From Astropecten irregularis (taxonomy: Eukaryota > Echinodermata > Asteroidea > Paxillosida > Astropectinidae), in assembly GCA_963971285.1 (NCBI GenBank), contig OZ020255.1, forward strand, positions 17,132,931-17,196,930: DNA of 64,000 nucleotides, given 5' to 3'. Of the stretch, positions 59,225-64,000 are shown piece after piece; position 1 is the first letter of the stretch; the number at the start of each line of letters is the position of its first letter. The notes below the pieces were generated by a model that saw only the letters and a list, made by a program, of their open reading frames with translations, searched no databases and was not told where the DNA came from. The position numbers and the translations under genes are program-made.

Positions 59225-60710
59225 AGTTTCAAGACGTAATCAAATAAAAACCGAAAATGAAGAAGGATGTAGTGATTGACAAAAGCTTTCAGGATTCCTT
59301 TTCGTGGCTGGCAAGATATTAAAGACTAAGAGCCTGCAGCTAGCTCCACAAAAGAAGGCGTGAGTCATTCTGAACTGTCCGAAAACTGGCCCAGGTAAAC
59401 CATACTTTGATGCGCATTCCTCACCATGCATTCATAATTAATGTTGGCTTAACTTTTGAGAAAGGTTTGCTACTGATATCGATGAGCGTTTGCAACTTCC
59501 TTGAAACACATCAAGCTACTGCCTCTTGTTTTTCTTCAAGGAATCGATAGAAGATCCGTTAAAGCTAAAAAGTAGTTTGGTACGTCTGAAATGCATCTCG
59601 GTGCATTATACAAATTTCAATTACTTTAAATCCTATTTTCCCCTTGAAACCATCTTAACTCCCTGGAGAGTATCCAATCCGAACTGCTATATACCCGCTA
59701 TAGGCCAATCGAACACGCTGCTATCTATGTACATTCACTGGTACCCACGCGCCCAGGGTATACGTCAATTACGTTACGCCATTACAGTCAGCGTGTAATT
59801 CGTATGCTAATAATAAAGATCATATTCATGAAGCAAACAATTATGGCGTAATTTATGTCAGAAGCAGAATTGTTCAGTCCAAATGGTCTGTGCACAACAT
59901 TGCTGATAATCATTCTCCCTTATACTCGCTGGGTCAATGTGTACACTTGCAATCCGAGCAATCTAATGTTTTCTTTGCCACGCGCATGTGTATAAGTGAA
60001 GGTTTCTAGTTTCACTGTTCAATGCATTTCTGTTTTGTTTGTCTTATACTAAGGTTCTCTGCCCAGCTTCATGCTTAGGAACAACGTGTTCATATTACAA
60101 AGATTACTTGCAAACATAAATCGACTCGCAAACCGATGTGTTATTTTCTCCTTCAGACTGCAGTACAATAATGCCCAAATGATTCGCACACAATTGATGA
60201 GGAAACCGAACATGATTGAAAACAAAAAATGTAATTTCATGGACGATTTCACGATGACAAATGAAGCAAAAAGAGAATTAGCCGAAACCAATTTTTCTCT
60301 GTATGTGCTGTTGCTGGCATATTGCTATTATTCTCCACACTATCCCTATGACAAACAAAAACCCAAACGAAAAGCAATCACAATTTACTGCTGGTTCAGT
60401 TGGTTTTCAATTGGTCTGGTGTCCATGGCAACGGGCAAGGCACGGCTCTAATATGATGTACTCGAAGTGTGAGGACCGCCTATGTCTCAGCGAGGCAAGC
60501 GGTCACTGAACGGTCGAAATTATTCGGATGAAATCGCCCGCCTTTTTTTGCCGTTGGGAAAAGATTGATTTTGTCAAGCTGACCGGATTGATCTCTGATG
60601 TAAAAGGTTATATAGCGCGTAAACACACCAGTCGTATTGTATTGTACATGTATTGTATTGTGTGTGATGTGTCCTGTGTATGTATAGCTGTTGCAGTGTG
60701 ATCACACCAT

Positions 60711-60934
60711 GGGCCAATTTCATAGAGCTGCTTAGGCACACAATTTGCTTAAACATGAAAAGTCTTCCTTGATGGAACATGGTTACCAACTAAGTTTTCA
60801 TGTGATGTTTACTGCTTTTGGCTTGTATTCGGCCATTGTTTGCTGAGCATAACATTTATACAAGGAGCTTTGGCTGTCCTACTGATTTTATTTACCGATG
60901 TTTTTGGTGCTTGAGCAGCTTTATAAAATTGACC
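60711..60934 (+). mobile_element. MITE L, copy 2, in the Ly6 intron
   Basis: Left end GGGCCAATTTCATAGAGCTG; right end 'gagcagctttataaaattga'. The body is collinear with 5383-5621. Confidence 0.7.
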
Positions 60935-61147
60935 TTAGTCATGTAGCTAGTCGCCGATTGTGGTATATCGCTCTTGGCTTATCAGCATCCTTATGCAAAG
61001 ATCCACAGTGTCATCTACGCATAACACTGTCATGTATGCATTATGTAGTGTTACATGTATGTGGTCTGCTTGTATTGTTGTAATTCAGATAAGGTTCAGA
61101 CATTTGAAACTCCATGCATTAAAAATGACGCATGTATTCTACATGTA

Positions 61148-61382
61148 AAGCCCACCGCACACTAAACGATCCGACTACGACCCGACTGGTTTTTAGAAGG
61201 ATCGCAAAGCATTCTGGGAGTCTTAACCGTGATTCGACAGTCGAATCTTGCCGACTGGCCATCAGAGTGGGTCTGCGACTGGGAACAATCACGGTTAAGA
61301 CTTCCAGAATGCTTTGCGATCCTTCCAAAAACCAGTCGGGTTCTAGTCGGAATGTCGGATCGTATAGTGTGCGGTGGGCTTA
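61148..61382. mobile_element. Foldback MITE I, copy 2, in the Ly6 intron
   Basis: Ends AAGCCCACCGCACACTAAAC and GTATAGTGTGCGGTGGGCTT followed by AA. The arms match those of 34071-34304, with the middle (about 'ttgccgactggccatcag') in the opposite orientation relative to copy 1. Confidence 0.85.
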
Positions 61383-61943
61383 AGTCATATTGAAGTGAAG
61401 ACTAATGTCTTCGGGTGGTCGTTCACACGACTTATGTCGTCTGATATAATTCCCATACAGGGTTAGATTTAACGTTCATTTAACTTCATTTCTAAGATAC
61501 AGTTTATCATCAATTAAACATCAAAGGAAAACGAATTGAAGTCATTTAAGGTTGAGCAGAGAGTGGTAACTGTATTCGGATTCTAACCTGTAACCATTGA
61601 TTAGCAATTAAGGATATGATTGAGTTCAGGTAGCCTGGGCAACTTGTGAGGCATTGATCATAAAGTTGTGAGTGACATTTGGGTGACCTTCTGAGCTGCC
61701 CAGCTCGACTGACCAGACCGTGACGGTTGCACAAGAATCCAATAAAGGGTCACGAGTGACCGGGTCTTTCGTAACAGCTTTATGACAGTTGTCTACACGG
61801 TCAATCTAGCATCATTTTAATGACCCAGACAGGAAGGTCACGTGGAGCGCATGCTTACCAATTACGTACTAGCTTATATCATCAGACATCATTCCTCATT
61901 TGACAGTCAACATGGTGTCGTAGGCATCAATTACCATAAGGTA

Positions 61944-62175
61944 TTAAAGGTAATATCATACTTTGGTTTTTATCAAAGAAATACAGATTCATGGGCAGAA
62001 ATGTCAAGACAGATACAGTCGTTGTTTTACTAATTTCTTGATAAATACACCATTTTATTCGGGAAAATGTTAACGGAATGTTTCTACCACCACCATCTTC
62101 ATACCCTGTAAGTTATACGTAAATATGTGAACATTTCTGTTTGGGTTTCCTACCAAAGTATGATACTACCTTTAA
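61944..62175 (+). mobile_element. MITE B, copy 8 (internal deletion), in the Ly6 intron
   Basis: Both ends intact (TTAAAGGTAATATCATACTT and 'aaagtatgatactacctttaa'), but only about 232 bp because roughly 125 bp between 'agacagatacagt' and 'cgttgttttactaattt' is missing compared with copy 6. Confidence 0.85.
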
Positions 62176-63009
62176 AGCAACCAAATCAACGCTTAATGTC
62201 TTACACTGTTATAACCGCCACTTAGGAAGTCATTTGCGTAGATTTAGGAATGAATGTACCGATGAGCCTGTTTAACAGTCGGTTCATATACAACAGACCA
62301 TATGGGGTATAGTCTTCAATTAGAACAATTCTGTCGTAATTTATGCATTCAGGGCTGTTGCTAACACGAGACAGACGATTGTAGTCACGGCTGGTTGCAT
62401 TATGTTAATTATTCATTCCCAATAACAATCTAATATTTACGACATTAGGTAACAGGGCGGACACTTGAAGGTGATAAAAATGAGCCCAACGATGATTTAT
62501 TTAGTAAACTCGAAGTCAGGATAATAAACTTGTCCATTGGAGTATATGACCCTAATTCACGTCGTGTTATAATGGTAAACATGGTCTTATTATACCAATT
62601 ATATTACATCGTGCAAAGTGTAAGGACATTTCTTTTGCAATGTCACAACCCAATTTTTTTCAATGAAGATGGCAGAAAAAAGTACGGAGGGCCACCAATT
62701 CCATACGAAAACAGAAATGCTTGGTAAACTTTCCCGAAGAACAGATGTATAGCTAGAAAGCGTGCAAAAACGTTCAATTTGGTCACAACGTCCGTAGAGA
62801 AGATGTTTTGCTACATTCAGCCGTCCATACCAACTGGTGCCGTTTGTTTGCAAAATGAAGATAGACCCTTATAATTCCTCGGTGAAACTTCTCTTAGCTG
62901 TGCTGCTGTTTTTTTGTTATTACAGCCTCGTGGTTAAACACTTTGCATGATGAATTACGTCTCAGATGGAAGTGTAGAAGACAATTAGTTACAAGAGCCA
63001 GAGGTTTGA

Positions 63010-63115
63010 AATCGATGCTCCGGATGTTCCGGCTTGTATGCTCATTTGTATCTCTCCTGAAGACGGACTAGAGACACACTGTCCGGAACGTTTGAGTTGA
63101 AACATCCGGTTCCCG
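63010..63115. mobile_element. Degenerate foldback (GTTCCGG type)
   Basis: 'ctccggatgttccggcttg' and 'ctgtccggaacgtttgag' with 'acatccgg' are inverted around the loop 'tctctcctgaagacgga'. Related in layout to the foldbacks at 18791 and 41358. Confidence 0.4.
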
Positions 63116-63494
63116 GAACAATCTGCTCTGTCCACAGATATCTTGTGTGGTGATGATACATGAGATATAATTAGTATGATATCGTGTCAGTATCAAGTAT
63201 ACATCCCACAGTTTCATTACTCCACCCATGGCTTGCATAGTCTTTTGATTGATTAGTGCTATCATTGGTATCTCCTTCATCAATCATCCCTTGTCAGAGG
63301 TAACCGTATACCAATTGGTATTATTCCGTCTGATTGGCCTTCCGTGCCTGCTATTCTCTACACACAAACTGCTTATAGTTTAAAGTGCAGTAGTCTGCTG
63401 GCTTTGCGGTAATGTTTTAAATCTGCTTTGCCAAACTTGACCACAAATTGCAAAATCCGGCCTTAAATCGCTAATCGCAAGCCTGCCTGGTCTC

Positions 63495-63650
63495 CTGATG
63501 AGGACTAGAGCAGGCTAGTCGAAACGTTGAGACCTTACGAGAAGTGCGAACGACATAGAAGTGCGAAAGTACGAACGATTCTTACATGGTGTTTTTGCAA
63601 ACCGATCCACATACCAATTGTCACCATGCAAAGCCTCAAGTCTTTCAAGC
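63495..63650 (+). mobile_element. Foldback, right arm only, next to Ly6 exon 2
   Basis: Matches the right half of the element at 41358-41600 from 'ctgatgaggactagagcagg' through 'tttgcaaaccgatccacata' to 'caccatgcaaagcctcaa'. The left arm is absent. An open frame using its ATG (111 codons, 63527-63862) is probably chance. Confidence 0.7.
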
Positions 63651-63913
63651 CCGCCTGGCTTAAAATTCGAAGGTCCCGTCTTGTTTTCTTATCCATAGTC
63701 ATAATTCCCACAATCCTCCTGGCTTCCTGTCAGGATATCAGCCGCTTTGACGTAATTATACCCGTTGATTTTCTTTCAAACTCATCCCTGCATGTAGATG
63801 TGTTGATTTTCAGATTTCCGGCATGTCCCATTTCCCTTGACAGGGGAGGTGACAAACCATGAACCACAGACTTTCGTGCTCACTGCTTCTCTGTTTTCGT
63901 GTACTCTTTTCAG

Positions 63914-64000
63914 GTCGTTAAACAGAAAGCTGCCGGGGCAATCACTAGCTACACGAGGGGCTGCCAATTCGTCACAAACTGCACGAACCTGGACTTGTGC
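63914..64000 (+). CDS. Ly6/uPAR-like protein, second coding exon (runs off window)
   Basis: Continues the protein begun at 55844. A clear acceptor precedes it (tgtactcttttcag/GTC), and translation in phase 0 gives 29 residues starting VVKQKAAGAI and including TRGCQFVTNC and LDLC. Joined to the first exon, these are residues 92-120, adding cysteines C108, C114 and C120 in the region where LU domains carry their later disulfide cysteines. N113-C-T is a possible N-glycosylation sequon. The exon is still open at the last base of the window, so the end of the domain and any GPI-anchor signal are not visible. In-frame joining, matching phase and the continued cysteine pattern are three independent supports for the exon call. 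Confidence 0.75.

Larger units (their letters stand above)
56117..63913 (+). other. Intron 1 of the Ly6-like gene
   Basis: Bounded by gtaagt at the 5' end and a pyrimidine-rich tract ending in cag at the 3' end; length about 7.8 kb, phase 0. It contains one element C (57319-57457), a CpG-dense open frame (58823-59224), MITE L (60711-60934), foldback I (61148-61382), a short MITE B (61944-62175) and two foldback fragments near 63.0 and 63.5 kb. Stretches 56230-57310, 57460-58820 and 59230-60710 hold nothing I recognise beyond AT-rich sequence. An extra exon inside the intron cannot be excluded without transcripts. Confidence 0.7.

Noticed and set aside
60071-60451. 126-codon frame in the Ly6 intron
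   Set aside because: No recognisable motif or splice signals, and an overlapping frame exists on the other strand.
63527-63862. 111-codon frame with a hydrophobic stretch just before Ly6 exon 2
   Set aside because: It begins inside a truncated foldback element, has no domain, and ends before the splice acceptor; likely chance.

Overview
This window looks like nuclear DNA of a marine invertebrate, most likely an echinoderm or a close deuterostome relative. The evidence is roughly 40% GC with a 200-base assembly gap, almost no coding sequence, many miniature inverted-repeat elements (MITEs), tRNA-derived SINE pieces, an excess of the palindrome TAGGCCTA, and one intron-split gene with canonical splice sites. 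I see nothing bacterial, no operons, no intact rRNA or tRNA gene and no CRISPR array. The lineage call is an inference from repeat style, not from a diagnostic gene.

The one protein-coding gene I can defend is a partial Ly6/uPAR-like (three-finger, LU domain) secreted or membrane-anchored protein on the + strand at the right end. Exon 1 (coding 55844-56116) holds a start codon, a signal peptide and the first half of the domain. A phase-0 intron of about 7.8 kb follows, and exon 2 begins at 63914 and runs off the window. The exons join in frame and continue the domain's cysteine pattern. A TATA-like motif lies about 480 bp upstream. A CpG-dense open frame (58823-59224) inside the intron may be an alternative exon or promoter island.

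The rest is a repeat landscape. 1-12.8 kb: mariner-like MITE F, core-sharing MITE B, a three-unit tandem of short palindromic element C, MITE L and two near-perfect hairpins. 12.87-18.0 kb: a tandem duplication of about 2.5-2.7 kb with the assembly gap at the junction; each unit carries element E (with hexamer arrays in its arms), a foldback hairpin, a tRNA-like SINE head and element C. 18.8-24.1 kb: a foldback, a CTG/TTG microsatellite, C and E copies, and a striking element whose interior is an array of 12-bp palindromes. 25-30 kb: C and B copies and two arrays of a 91-bp satellite, one bracketed by about 75-bp direct repeats. 30.6-32.5 kb: a 1.9-kb Harbinger-like foldback transposon with TAA target-site duplication. 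33-54 kb: SINE pieces, foldback family I, B, F and E copies, and a CCCTACA-rich minisatellite. 57-63.6 kb (Ly6 intron): C, L, I and B copies and foldback remnants.

No functional system links these parts. The most interesting material is structural: MITE families whose arms or interiors have become tandem arrays, and a high density of long self-complementary sequences. Repeat letters (B, C, E, F, H, I, K, L) are labels of mine, not database names. All family boundaries were read by eye.
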